A stretch of 64,000 nucleotides of DNA from Streptomyces sp. NBC_00691 (GTDB lineage: Bacteria; Actinomycetota; Actinomycetes; Streptomycetales; Streptomycetaceae), in contig NZ_CP109007.1 of the NCBI RefSeq assembly GCF_036226665.1, positions 5,496,501 through 5,560,500 on the forward strand, written 5' to 3'. The translations under genes were made by a program, and so were the position numbers. Positions 1-8,584 of the stretch are shown here, in pieces; position 1 is the first letter of the stretch, and each line of letters starts with the position of its first letter. A model generated the notes under the pieces. It did not search any database. It saw nothing but the letters and a program-made list of their open reading frames with translations, and had not been told where the DNA came from.

Positions 1-2445
1 ACCGCCCGCGCCGCCGCCCCGCCCGTACCGCCGGGCCCCGCCGCCCCCGCCCTGCCCCTCCTCGAACGCCAGGAGGAGCGCGAGCGCCTCGTCGGCATCC
101 TCGGCCGCGGCCGCTCCGCCCGCCTCAGCGGCCCCGCCGGCTCGGGCCGCACCGCCCTCCTCGACGCCGTCGCCGCCGACTGCGCCGACCTCGCGCCCGA
201 CGGAGTCGTCCGGCTCTCCGGACACCACCGCACCCCGGCCGAACTCCTCCACGAGCTGTTCGCCGCCGTCCGGTACGCCCCGGACCACCGGCCCGGCCGG
301 GCCGTGCTCCACGACCGGCTCCGCGAGATCGGCGCCGTCGTGGTCGTCGACGACCTGGAGTTCGGCGGCGCCGCCCTCGACGAGTTCCTCGCCGCCGCCC
401 CCGAGTGCGCCTTCCTGCTCGCCTCCGGACCCGACACCCCCGCCCCCTCCTCCGACGCCGCCATCGAGGACATCCACCTCGCCGGCCTCGGCCGCGGTGC
501 CGCGCTCAAGCTCCTGGAGAGCGCCGTCGGCCGCACCCTCACCGACGACGAGGCCAACTGGGCCGGCGACCTGTGGTTCGAGTCCGAGGGCCTGCCGCTC
601 CGCTTCGTCCAGGCCGGCGCCCTCCTCCGGCAGCGCGACCGGCTCCGCGTCACCCCCGCCGAGTTCGACGCCTTCGGCGCCCTGGAGGAGGCCTTCGGCC
701 CGACCGACCCCGAAGCGGCCGCGGCCGTCGCCGCGGCGGCCTTCGACGGAGTCGACGACCCCGACGTCGAACTGCGCGAGATACCCCTGCCCAGCCTCGG
801 CGAGGGCGCCGCCCCCGCCGCGCTGCTCGCCTCCCGCCTCAGCCGCTCCGCCCAGACCGCGCTGCGCTTCGCCGTCGCCCTCGGCGGCGAGGTCCCGCAC
901 CAGGCCCATCTGCCTGCCCTCGTCGGCGACACCCACGCCGACGCCGCCCTCGGCGAGCTGCGGGCCTGCGGCCTGCTCTCCCCGGTCGGACCCCGCTACC
1001 GGCTGGCCGCCGGGGTCCTCACCCAGCTGCTCGCCCAGGGGTACGAGCCGGACGGCGCCGCCGCCGACCGCGCCCACACCGTCGCCCAGCACTACGCCTG
1101 GTGGGCCGCCCACCCCTCCGTCACCCCCGACCGGGCCGCCGCCGAGTCCGACGCCCTCCTCGCCGCGCTGTCCGCCCTCGTCGCCGGCACCGGAGGCGAC
1201 CCCGAGACGGAGGCGGAACACCGCGCCACCGCCGTCCTCCTCGCCCGCGCCGCGGCCCCCGCCTTCGCCGCCGGACTGCACTGGGGCGCCTGGGAGCGGG
1301 CCCTGCGCGCCGGACAGGAGGCCGCCCGGCTCACCGGGGAGGTCGCCGAGGAGGCCTACTTCCACCACGAGCTCGGGGTGCTCGCCCTCTGCGCCGGAAA
1401 CCTGGAGCGGGCCCGCGCCGAGCTGGAGGCCTCCATCGGCATGCGCGGCGTGCTCGCCGACAAGCGCGGCACCGTCGCGGGACGCCGGGCGCTCGCCCTG
1501 GTCGCCGACCTCTCCGGGGAGCACGCCACCCCGGCCGCGACCCGTGCCGAGGAACCCGTCTCGCCGCCCCGCGGCATCCCCTCCCTGCGCGGCCCCGGAC
1601 GCAGACCGGCCCCCGAGCCCTTCCCGACGCCGCCGCCCGGCGGAGCCGCGGGAGGGGCGGGCGCCAAGGGCCACACCCCGCCGGCCGGCGTACCCGGGCG
1701 AGGACCGGCGCGGTCCCCGATGCCGGCGTTCCCCGACTTCGCCGACGAGGGCCCGACGCTCATCACCCGCCCCGACGCCGACAAGGGCACCGGGCGCCCG
1801 AGCCTCCGCGGCGGCATCATCAACGGCGCGCGCCGCAACCTCGCCGCCGTCGGCGCGGGCGCGCTCCTCGTCGCCGTCCTCGGCACCGTCGTGACCCTCG
1901 GCGCCACCTCCGGCAACGGCGAGGACCCGGCCACCAACCGCGTCACCTCCGACAGCACGGCCACCGACGACACCACCGACGACGGCATCGACGGCGAGGA
2001 GCAGCCGGCCGAGGGCGAGGAGGGGGAGCCCGGCGAGACCGGCCGGCCCACCCGTTCCGGCTCCCCGAGCCCCTCCGCCTCCGGGAGCACCTCCCCGTCG
2101 GACCCGACGGGGACGTCGAGCTCGGGCGCCCCGGACGGCTCCGGCACCCCGTCGTCCTCGGACAGCCCTTCGACGACCACACCGCCCAGAACGACCGCAT
2201 CGCCGACGAGGCCGACCCCACGGCCGACGAGCACCAAGCCGTCGAGCCCGAAGCCTCCGACCACGACGCCGCCGACGACGCCTCCCTCCACCCCGCCGAC
2301 GACGCCGCCGACGACGCCGCCCACGACGCCCCCGCCCACGACCGATCCGCCGTCGGAGGAGAACAGCCCCAGCATCTCCGCCTCCTCGTCCCTCGGCGGC
2401 CCGCCCGCCCCCGGCGAGGTCACCGCTTCCGAGCCGCCGGCCTGA
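1..2445 (+). CDS. P-loop ATP/GTP-binding membrane protein with Ser/Thr/Pro-rich tail, 5'-partial
   Basis: The reading frame is open from base 1, so the N-terminus lies outside the window; 814 residues are visible. A Walker A motif GPAGSGRT sits at visible residues 44-51 and a Walker B-like VVVVDDL near 113-119, followed by an alpha-helical STAND/AAA-like body. One hydrophobic segment (about residues 613-637) predicts a single membrane span. It is followed by about 175 residues very rich in Ser, Thr and Pro with TTPP-type repeats, which looks like an extracytoplasmic wall-spanning or glycosylatable tail. An internal GTG at 304 would drop the Walker A motif, so it is not the start. The gene converges on nucS. 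The substrate and partner are not evident; a signalling NTPase is a guess. Confidence 0.75.
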   Translation, partial: TARAAAPPVPPGPAAPALPLLERQEERERLVGILGRGRSARLSGPAGSGRTALLDAVAADCADLAPDGVVRLSGHHRTPAELLHELFAAVRYAPDHRPGRAVLHDRLREIGAVVVVDDLEFGGAALDEFLAAAPECAFLLASGPDTPAPSSDAAIEDIHLAGLGRGAALKLLESAVGRTLTDDEANWAGDLWFESEGLPLRFVQAGALLRQRDRLRVTPAEFDAFGALEEAFGPTDPEAAAAVAAAAFDGVDDPDVELREIPLPSLGEGAAPAALLASRLSRSAQTALRFAVALGGEVPHQAHLPALVGDTHADAALGELRACGLLSPVGPRYRLAAGVLTQLLAQGYEPDGAAADRAHTVAQHYAWWAAHPSVTPDRAAAESDALLAALSALVAGTGGDPETEAEHRATAVLLARAAAPAFAAGLHWGAWERALRAGQEAARLTGEVAEEAYFHHELGVLALCAGNLERARAELEASIGMRGVLADKRGTVAGRRALALVADLSGEHATPAATRAEEPVSPPRGIPSLRGPGRRPAPEPFPTPPPGGAAGGAGAKGHTPPAGVPGRGPARSPMPAFPDFADEGPTLITRPDADKGTGRPSLRGGIINGARRNLAAVGAGALLVAVLGTVVTLGATSGNGEDPATNRVTSDSTATDDTTDDGIDGEEQPAEGEEGEPGETGRPTRSGSPSPSASGSTSPSDPTGTSSSGAPDGSGTPSSSDSPSTTTPPRTTASPTRPTPRPTSTKPSSPKPPTTTPPTTPPSTPPTTPPTTPPTTPPPTTDPPSEENSPSISASSSLGGPPAPGEVTASEPPA

Positions 2446-2476
2446 CGGGAGCCGACGAGCACCCGCGGACGGAGAC

Positions 2477-2519
2477 GGGGACGGCCCCGGGCGCGTTCAC
2501 CGCACCCGGGGCCGTCCCC
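2477..2519. terminator. Bidirectional hairpin terminator
   Basis: A perfect 15-bp stem (GGGGACGGCCCCGGG pairing with its complement) with a 13-nt loop lies between the convergent P-loop gene and nucS. It has no long T tract, as is usual for Streptomyces hairpin terminators. Confidence 0.75.
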
Positions 2520-2538
2520 GTACCGCCGTCGCCGTCCG

Positions 2539-3210
2539 TCAGAACAGGCGCAGCTTGTCGTCCTCGATGCCCCGCATCGCGTTGTAGTCCAGGACCACGC
2601 AGCCGATCCCGCGGTCCGTCGCGAGGACCCGGGCCTGCGGCTTGATCTCCTGCGCCGCGAAGACGCCCCGCACCGGGGCGAGGTGCGGATCGCGGTTGAG
2701 CAGCTCCAGGTAGCGGGTCAGCTGCTCGACGCCGTCGATCTCTCCGCGCCGCTTGATCTCGACCGCGACGGTCGCGCCGTCCGAGTCCCGGCAGAGGATG
2801 TCCACCGGACCGATCGCCGTCGGGTACTCGCGGCGGATCAGGGTGTAGCCCTCGCCGAGGGTCTCGATGCGGTCGGCGAGCAGTTCCTGGAGGTGCGCCT
2901 CGACGCCGTCCTTGATGAGACCCGGGTCCACACCCAGTTCGTGCGAGGAGTCGTGGAGGATCTCCTCCATCGTGATGATCAGTTTCTCGCCCGCTTTGTT
3001 GATCACGGTCCAGACGCCCGCCTCGCCGTCGGTGCCCTCCTTGAGGGTGCAGGGCGGGGACATCCAGTTGAGCGGTTTGTACGCCCGGTCGTCCGCGTGG
3101 ATGGAGACACTGCCGTCTGCCTTGATGAGGATCAGACGGGGCGCGGAGGGCAGGTGGGCCGTGAGCCGGCCCGCGTAGTCCACGGAGCAACGGGCAATGA
3201 CGAGACGCAT
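2539..3210 (-). CDS. nucS: Endonuclease NucS (mismatch-specific, EndoMS)
   Basis: This 223-aa protein starts MRLVIARCSVDYAGRL, the conserved start of actinobacterial NucS, so the ATG at 3210 is chosen over longer upstream frames. The C-terminal half holds the PD-(D/E)XK-type nuclease core: Asp in GPVDILCRD and the acidic/Lys pair in VEIKRRGEIDG. In this family NucS cleaves both strands at mismatches and replaces MutS/MutL in actinobacteria; it is targeted by the beta clamp through its C-terminus, which here ends DDKLRLF. Length is normal for the family. It stands alone, convergent with the upstream P-loop gene and divergent from the conserved gene at 3472. Confidence 0.93.
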   Translation of the reverse strand: MRLVIARCSVDYAGRLTAHLPSAPRLILIKADGSVSIHADDRAYKPLNWMSPPCTLKEGTDGEAGVWTVINKAGEKLIITMEEILHDSSHELGVDPGLIKDGVEAHLQELLADRIETLGEGYTLIRREYPTAIGPVDILCRDSDGATVAVEIKRRGEIDGVEQLTRYLELLNRDPHLAPVRGVFAAQEIKPQARVLATDRGIGCVVLDYNAMRGIEDDKLRLF

Positions 3211-3471
3211 GGTCGGCAACGCTACAAGACGGGCGCTCTTCCGCGCGATTCGGGCGCCGTCCCGCTCCTCCCGGGGACCCCTCCGGGCATGATCCTGAGC
3301 CGAACACCCGTCGGTTATCAGCCGGTTGTGTTCGCCATCTCCTGGTGCGTGCAGGACTGCGCGCTTACCGTGGAAGCTGGAGGTCGTCGTCCGTGCACGC
3401 TGCGTGGCGGACGGCCCGGCCTTCGCCCCTGCCCGCAAGACCCCGTCCGCGGGGTCGCGAGAGGAGAACCC

Positions 3472-3864
3472 ATGTCGCTCGACGTCTCACCGGCACTGTT
3501 GGAACAGGCCGAGCGAGGCGAGGTCGACGAAGCCGACTTCGTCGACTGCGTCCGGACCTCCCTGCCCTACGCATGGGAGATGATCAGTTCTCTGGTGGCT
3601 CAGCTGAAGGTCGACGGCGGAGAGTTCGCCGACAACCAGACGCCGCCGCCGAATGAGCAGGCACGTGGTCAGCTGCTGCGCGCGCTCGCGAGCGACGCCA
3701 TTCGTGGTGCGCTGCAGCGGCATTTCGGGGTGCGTCTCGCCTTCCAGAACTGCCACCGCGTGGCGGTCTTCCCGCTGGACCCGTCGGTGGACGAGCGGCT
3801 CGCCCGCTTCACGTCCGTACGGGGCCAGCTGCTGAACCAGTCGCCGGAACTGCGCGACTGCTGA
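3472..3864 (+). CDS. Conserved actinobacterial protein (SCO5389-like), 130 aa
   Basis: This small acidic soluble protein has no signal peptide or membrane segment. A strong GAGGAGA ribosome site six bases upstream fixes the ATG at 3472. It begins MSLDVSPALLEQAERG and has two parts: a helical N-terminal half containing LPYAWEMISSLVAQL and a C-terminal half ending LLNQSPELRDC. I recall a protein of this kind directly divergent from nucS in other Streptomyces (SCO5388/SCO5389 in S. coelicolor). No catalytic motif is visible and the function is unknown. Conserved pairing with nucS makes a role in DNA maintenance conceivable, but this is only inference from position. Confidence 0.85.
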   Translation: MSLDVSPALLEQAERGEVDEADFVDCVRTSLPYAWEMISSLVAQLKVDGGEFADNQTPPPNEQARGQLLRALASDAIRGALQRHFGVRLAFQNCHRVAVFPLDPSVDERLARFTSVRGQLLNQSPELRDC

Positions 3865-3996
3865 GACATGGTGCTGCCGCTCCCCATCGCGGGAGACGCG
3901 ATCGATGCGTGTCGACGCGCATCGCCGCGCGGAGATGCCGGAGCGGCAGCACGGCACCGCCTTGGGTCCGTACGGTCCGCACGTCCGTCCGTACGG

Positions 3997-5031
3997 TCAG
4001 ACGAGCAGCGGCAGGACCTCCGCGCCGAGCCGCCGCACGTTCTCCTCGGTCGACGCGAGGTCGCCCGTGCCCTCGGCGAGCAGGGCGAAGCGGGTGATGC
4101 CCGTGCGTTCCGCCGTCGCCGCGAGCCGGTCCGCCGCGCGCCGCGGGGTGCCCACCGGGTGCAGGTCGCACAGCAGCTCCGTGTACGCCACGGGGTCCCG
4201 CATCGCCCGGTGCCGGCCGTCGACCGTCACATGCGCGTCGAGGCCCTGCTTCAGCCAGCCCGGCATCGCCTTCACCAGCGACTCGGCCGCGTCCGCGGCC
4301 CGGTCCGCCAGCTGGGCCACCCCCGCCGACACGTGCTGGGAGCCGATCCGCGCGATCTCGTCCGGGTCCCGCCCGGCCTCCCGCGCGCCGCGCGCCCAGG
4401 CCGTGACCATCTCGGCCTTCTCCTCATCGCCGCAGTGCATCCCGAGCAGCATCGGCAGTCCGCGCTCGGCGGCCAGCCGCACGCTCTTCGGCGAGGTGCA
4501 GGCCACCACGACCTCCGGAGCCGGGTCCCCGCCGATCAGTTCGTCGGCGCGCGGCACCACCGCCACCTCGCGGAAGGCGAATCGATCTCCCTCGGAGCCC
4601 ACCCGGGGCTCGGAGAGCCAGCGCAGCAGCAGGTCGAGGGCTTCGGGGAAGCCGTTCTCGTACGCGTCGAGGCCGGCGCCGAAGACCTCCAGGTCCACCC
4701 AGGGGCCGCCCCGGCCCACCCCGAGGGTGAACCTGCCGCCCGAGGTGAGGTGCAGCAGCGCCGCCTGCTCGCCCAGGGCGACCGGGTGGACGTTCGGCAG
4801 CACGCTCACCGCCGTGCCCACCCGCAGCCGCCGGGTGCGGCCCAGGAGCAGCGCGGCCAGTGTCACGGCCGAGGGGCAGACCCCGTACGGCACGAAGTGG
4901 TGCTCGGCCAGCCAGACCGAGTCGAGGCCCGCCTCCTCGGCGACCTCGGCGGTCCGCACCGCCCGGTGCAGGGCCTCACCCTGTCCCTGGCCCGGGAACT
5001 GGGCTGCCAGAACGAACGTACCCACGCGCAT
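3997..5031 (-). CDS. LLM-class flavin-dependent oxidoreductase
   Basis: This 344-aa protein has the bacterial luciferase-like fold signatures: the start MRVGTFVLAAQFPG, AEEAGLDSVWLAEHHF at about residues 30-45, and GVGRGGPWVDLEVFG in the middle. Such enzymes are F420- or FMN-dependent monooxygenases or reductases acting on aldehydes, ketones or amines; the substrate cannot be read here. The ATG at 5031 is preceded by AGAGGAGG at good spacing, so longer frames upstream are rejected. The gene is transcribed alone, divergent from the zinc-finger gene at 5231. In Streptomyces the LLM class includes many F420-dependent enzymes, but the cofactor is not certain from sequence alone. Confidence 0.85.
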   Translation of the reverse strand: MRVGTFVLAAQFPGQGQGEALHRAVRTAEVAEEAGLDSVWLAEHHFVPYGVCPSAVTLAALLLGRTRRLRVGTAVSVLPNVHPVALGEQAALLHLTSGGRFTLGVGRGGPWVDLEVFGAGLDAYENGFPEALDLLLRWLSEPRVGSEGDRFAFREVAVVPRADELIGGDPAPEVVVACTSPKSVRLAAERGLPMLLGMHCGDEEKAEMVTAWARGAREAGRDPDEIARIGSQHVSAGVAQLADRAADAAESLVKAMPGWLKQGLDAHVTVDGRHRAMRDPVAYTELLCDLHPVGTPRRAADRLAATAERTGITRFALLAEGTGDLASTEENVRRLGAEVLPLLV

Positions 5032-5230
5032 CGCCTTGTGCCTCCTCTGCGGCCGACGCGTAACTCCCCTCGCACTGGCACCAACGTCTGACACGTGCCA
5101 AAGGCAACGGCCGTTCATGAAGTTCTTGCGATTTTCGGCTAAGCCCTCGCGGACGGGGCCCGGGGCACCGCATGGCGGCCCGTAGGCTTGAGGGAACGGT
5201 CCGTGTTCCCAGACCCCGTGAGGTGTGCCC

Positions 5231-5563
5231 GTGTCCCCGCGCCACAACCGTTCCCGAGGCGGCGAGAAGCCCGAGCAGCAGCAGCAGGGCGACCACGGCG
5301 ACCGGTACGGCGGAGTGCAGCGCACCGAGACCTGGCAGGGCGAGGAGTGGTACGTCCGCCTGGTCGCCGGGGCGAGCGCGCCGGGCAAGCGCTACCGCTG
5401 CCCCGGTTGCGACCAGGAGATCCCCGGCGGCGCCCCCCACGTGGTCGCCTGGCCGGAGTACGGGGGAGTGGACGACCGGCGGCACTGGCACAAGGCCTGC
5501 TGGACCGCGAAGGACCGCCGCACCAGCAGGGTGCAGCGGTCCCGGAACGCGCCGAAGTACTGA
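5231..5563 (+). CDS. Small zinc-finger-like protein (110 aa)
   Basis: The N-terminus is Arg/Gln-rich and disordered (RGGEKPEQQQQ) and precedes a compact Cys/His domain: CPGC, then a His in GGAPHVV, then HWHKACW, resembling a treble-clef zinc site. A GTGAGG motif at 5218-5223 is correctly spaced for the GTG at 5231 rather than the GTG at 5225, so the shorter form is chosen. Orthologues in Streptomyces are often labelled ATP/GTP-binding protein, but I see no P-loop and do not adopt that name. It ends 28 bp before the convergent ABC permease. It could be a small nucleic-acid-binding or redox protein; the function is unknown. Confidence 0.75.
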   Translation: MSPRHNRSRGGEKPEQQQQGDHGDRYGGVQRTETWQGEEWYVRLVAGASAPGKRYRCPGCDQEIPGGAPHVVAWPEYGGVDDRRHWHKACWTAKDRRTSRVQRSRNAPKY

Positions 5564-5591
5564 GCCGGCGTACGGAGCTGGGGGCGGGCGG

Positions 5592-6428
5592 TCACACGTC
5601 CCGGTTGTTCAGCAGCGCGAACGCGCCGGCCAGGGCGATCCCCGCGACCCCGGTCATGATCAGCAGCGGCTCCCAGCCCGCCGGGCCGTCGTCCCCGAAC
5701 GGCGGCTGCGCCGCGTACAGCGCGATCATCTGCGAGGGGATCGCGTACGTGAAGAGCCACTCCTGGACCGACTTCAGCGCCTCGGAGAACATGAACATGG
5801 CCGCCACCAGCGGCAGCAGCAGCAGGCCGATCATCACCGTGATCGCACCGGCCGAGTGCCGGATCAGCGTGCCGAGCGCCAGCGAGAGCAGCCCGAGCAT
5901 CGCGAGGTAGGCGCCCGCACCGACGGTCGCCCGCAGCCACTCGCCGGCCGTCGGGGCGCCCGCCGTGTCCACCAGGGCGACCTGCCCCGCCCCGACGAGC
6001 GCGGCGACCACCGTCGTCACCGTGAAGACGAGCAGGAAGAAGACGATCGCCTTCGCCGTGAGCACCCGGGCCCGGCTCGGGCAGGCCGTCAGGGTCGTAC
6101 GGATCATGCCGGTGCCGTACTCGGAGGCAATGGTCAGCACGCCGAGGGTGATCACGCAGATCGAGGCCGGCAGCATCCCGAAGAAGCCGAAGCCGAGCGC
6201 GGACTCCTCGCCCATCGGGGCCTCGGAGCTCGCGGCGATCGCCGCCACGCCCAGGCCGATGACGAGCATCAGCAGAACCATGACGCCGAGCGTCCACAGC
6301 GTCGAACGCACCGAGCGGATCTTCGTCCACTCGGAGGCGAGGGCGTCACCGAGGGTCGCCCTGCGGACCGGGATGGGGGAGACGTAGGAGTGCGGCGCCG
6401 GAGCGTGGTGCGGGGCGGGGGCGGTCAT
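5592..6428 (-). CDS. ABC-2 type transporter permease (copy 1)
   Basis: This 278-aa integral membrane protein has a short Pro/His-rich cytoplasmic N-terminus, the typical SEWTKIRSVRSTLWTL entry motif, and about six hydrophobic spans. Its motifs EYGTGMIRTTL and FMFSEAL are common to ABC-2 permeases of actinobacteria. Start and stop interlock (ATGA) with the upstream ATPase gene, so the two are translationally coupled. It is a paralogue of the permease at 7802-8581, which has the same SEWTKIR start and (E)YSSGMIRTSL loop. The exported or imported substrate is unknown; such pairs often extrude hydrophobic drugs or lipids. Confidence 0.88.
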   Translation of the reverse strand: MTAPAPHHAPAPHSYVSPIPVRRATLGDALASEWTKIRSVRSTLWTLGVMVLLMLVIGLGVAAIAASSEAPMGEESALGFGFFGMLPASICVITLGVLTIASEYGTGMIRTTLTACPSRARVLTAKAIVFFLLVFTVTTVVAALVGAGQVALVDTAGAPTAGEWLRATVGAGAYLAMLGLLSLALGTLIRHSAGAITVMIGLLLLPLVAAMFMFSEALKSVQEWLFTYAIPSQMIALYAAQPPFGDDGPAGWEPLLIMTGVAGIALAGAFALLNNRDV

Positions 6429-7579
6429 CGGGCGTCCTTGGTGGTGTCGCTCGGCTGCTGGGCGGCCGGCTGCTGGGCGGCCGGAGGGGCGTACGGACCC
6501 GGCACGGGCGGCTGACCGGGAGCCCCCGCGTACGGGTTCTGTCCGGGCGGCGGCGGGGCGTACCAGCCCTGCTGCGGCACGTCCTGCGCCACCGGCTGCG
6601 GCGGCATGCCGTACCCGTGGTGGCCGGGCTGCTGCGGCGGCTGGAGGTGCGCGAGCCGGTCGTCGGTGGAGCGGTAGTCCACGGCGCCCTGCGTCAGACG
6701 CATGTACGCCTCCTCGAGGGAGGCCTGGTGCGGGGACAGCTCCCAGAGCCGTACGTCCGCGTCGTGCGCGAGGTCGCTGATCCTCGGCAGCGCCAGACCC
6801 GTCACCCGCAGCGCGCCGTCCGGCTCCGAGAGCACCTGGCCGCCGGCCTCCATGAGGGCCGCCGTCAGCTTCTCCCGCTGCCCCGGATCGGTCTGCGGGG
6901 TCCGCACCCGGGCGAAGTCGGCGGAGTTCGCCGAGATGAAGTCCGTGACGCTCATGTCCGCGAGCAGCTGCCCGCGGCCGATCACGATCAGATGGTCGGC
7001 GGTGAGGGCCATCTCGCTCATCAGGTGGCTGGAGACGAAGACCGTCCGCCCCTCGGCGGCCAGCTTCTTCATCAGGTTGCGGACCCAGAGGATGCCCTCC
7101 GGGTCCAGGCCGTTGACCGGCTCGTCGAAGAGCAGCACCTGCGGGTCGCCCAGGAGCGCCGCCGCGATGCCGAGCCGCTGGCCCATGCCGAGCGAGAAGC
7201 CGTTGGAACGCCGCTTGGCCACGTCCTGGAGGCCGACGACCCCGAGGACCTCGTCGACGCGCTGCGCCGGGATGCCGGCGAGCTGCGCGAGCGACAGCAG
7301 ATGGCTGCGCGCGCTCCGCCCGCCGTGCACGGCCTTCGCGTCGAGGAGCGCGCCGACCTGACGGGGCGCGTTCGGCAGCTGCCGGAAAGGATGGCCGCCG
7401 ATCGTGACATGGCCCGCGGTGGGCCGGTCGAGGCCCAGGATCATGCGCATCGTGGTCGACTTGCCGGACCCGTTGGGCCCCAGGAAGCCGGTGACGACAC
7501 CGGGCCTCACCTGGAAGGAAAGGTTGTACACGGCCGTCTTGGCGCCGTAGCGCTTCGTCAGGCCGACTGCCTCGATCAT
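6425..7579 (-). CDS. ABC transporter ATP-binding protein (copy 1)
   Basis: 384 aa. Walker A is GPNGSGKS at residues 34-41, the signature is the non-canonical NGFSLGMGQRLG, Walker B is VLLFDEPVNGLDPEG, and the H-loop is in FVSSHLMSE. After the ATPase domain comes an atypical tail of about 60 residues rich in Pro, Gln, Gly and Tyr (from LQPPQQPGHHGYG), absent from the paralogue at 8585. ATG at 7579 begins MIEAVGLTKRYG, exactly aligned with the paralogue's MIELEGLTKRYG, which supports this start over an upstream one at 7612. It energises the permease encoded immediately downstream. Confidence 0.92.
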   Translation of the reverse strand: MIEAVGLTKRYGAKTAVYNLSFQVRPGVVTGFLGPNGSGKSTTMRMILGLDRPTAGHVTIGGHPFRQLPNAPRQVGALLDAKAVHGGRSARSHLLSLAQLAGIPAQRVDEVLGVVGLQDVAKRRSNGFSLGMGQRLGIAAALLGDPQVLLFDEPVNGLDPEGILWVRNLMKKLAAEGRTVFVSSHLMSEMALTADHLIVIGRGQLLADMSVTDFISANSADFARVRTPQTDPGQREKLTAALMEAGGQVLSEPDGALRVTGLALPRISDLAHDADVRLWELSPHQASLEEAYMRLTQGAVDYRSTDDRLAHLQPPQQPGHHGYGMPPQPVAQDVPQQGWYAPPPPGQNPYAGAPGQPPVPGPYAPPAAQQPAAQQPSDTTKDAR

Positions 7580-7750
7580 TCTCCAGCCCCATCGACAGGT
7601 CGGTCGCACCATGGTCGGGGCGTGGCGGCCGTCGGCCGGAGCCCCCCGTATGAGCTAGGAGCTTATCCAGCCATTGACGGTTCCGGCGAAGTGGAGACGG
7701 CCTCCGGCCGGTCTCCGGGGGAACGTCAGGGTTCTCCCCTGGGGGCTCCG

Positions 7751-7795
7751 ACGGGATCCCGGGGGACCGGGCGCCGGGCCCCGAGGGGATCCCGT
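7751..7795 (-). terminator. Hairpin terminator after ABC operon 2
   Basis: An inverted repeat with 10-bp arms (ACGGGATCCC / GGGATCCCGT) and a GC-rich loop starts 7 bp past the stop codon of the permease ending at 7802. It separates the two ABC transporter units. Confidence 0.65.
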
Positions 7796-7801
7796 GAGCT
7801 C

Positions 7802-8581
7802 TCAGGCGTCGCGCTTCTTCAGCACCAGGTAGCCGCCGGCCAGCGCGGCCACCACCCAGATCACCATGATCCCCAGCCCGGCCCACGGGCCGTACGGAGC
7901 CTCCTCCGAGTTCATGGCGTCCGGCACGACCTGCATGATCTTCGAGCCGGCCTGGTCGGGGAAGTAGCGGGCGACCTCCTTGGCCTTCGGCACGGCCGCC
8001 AGGATCTGCGAGACCAGGAAGAAGAACGGCATCAGGATGCCGAGCGAGAGCATCGACGAGCGCAGCATCGCCGCCACGCCCATGGAGAACAGCGCGATCA
8101 GGCCCATGTAGAGCCCACCGCCGATCACCGCGCGCAGCACGTTGTCGTCACCGATCGAGGCCCGGTGCTCGCCGAGCAGCGCCTGTCCCAGGAAGAAGGA
8201 GAGGAAACTCGTCGCGAGACCCACGGCGAACGCGAGCCCGCCCGCCACCGCGATCTTCGAGAAGAGGAAGGTCGCGCGCTGCGGCACGGCCGCCAGGGAG
8301 GTGCGGATCATGCCCGAGGAGTACTCGGTCCCCACCACCAGGACACCGAAGACCACCATCGCCAGCTGCCCCAGGGTCATCCCGAAGAAGCTGACCAGGG
8401 TCGGGTCGAAGGTGGCCCGCTCGACCTCGCTGAGGTCGTCGAAGGTGGAGTTGAACACGGCGGACAGTGCCGCACCGATCGCCACCGTGACGATGAGGGC
8501 GCTCGCCAGCGTCCAGACGGTCGACGACACCGTCCGGATCTTGGTCCACTCGGACTGCAGGACCGCGGATACCGCTGCCAT
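7802..8581 (-). CDS. ABC-2 type transporter permease (copy 2)
   Basis: This 259-aa protein starts MAAVSAVLQSEWTKIRTVSS and has about six membrane spans. Shared motifs with copy 1 (SEWTKIR, YSSGMIRTSL and a C-terminal aromatic/glycine-rich span ending VLKKRDA) point to tandem duplication. It lies three bases after the ATPase gene at 8585 and is probably cotranscribed with it; a strong hairpin follows at 7751-7795. A role in export of a hydrophobic substrate is inferred from the family; the actual substrate is unknown. Confidence 0.88.
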   Translation of the reverse strand: MAAVSAVLQSEWTKIRTVSSTVWTLASALIVTVAIGAALSAVFNSTFDDLSEVERATFDPTLVSFFGMTLGQLAMVVFGVLVVGTEYSSGMIRTSLAAVPQRATFLFSKIAVAGGLAFAVGLATSFLSFFLGQALLGEHRASIGDDNVLRAVIGGGLYMGLIALFSMGVAAMLRSSMLSLGILMPFFFLVSQILAAVPKAKEVARYFPDQAGSKIMQVVPDAMNSEEAPYGPWAGLGIMVIWVVAALAGGYLVLKKRDA

Positions 8582-8584
8582 GGT

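Noticed and set aside
405..2645. Long Arg/Pro-rich frames overlapping the P-loop gene
   Set aside because: Composition is typical of out-of-frame GC-rich DNA; the chosen frame has Walker motifs and a membrane span.
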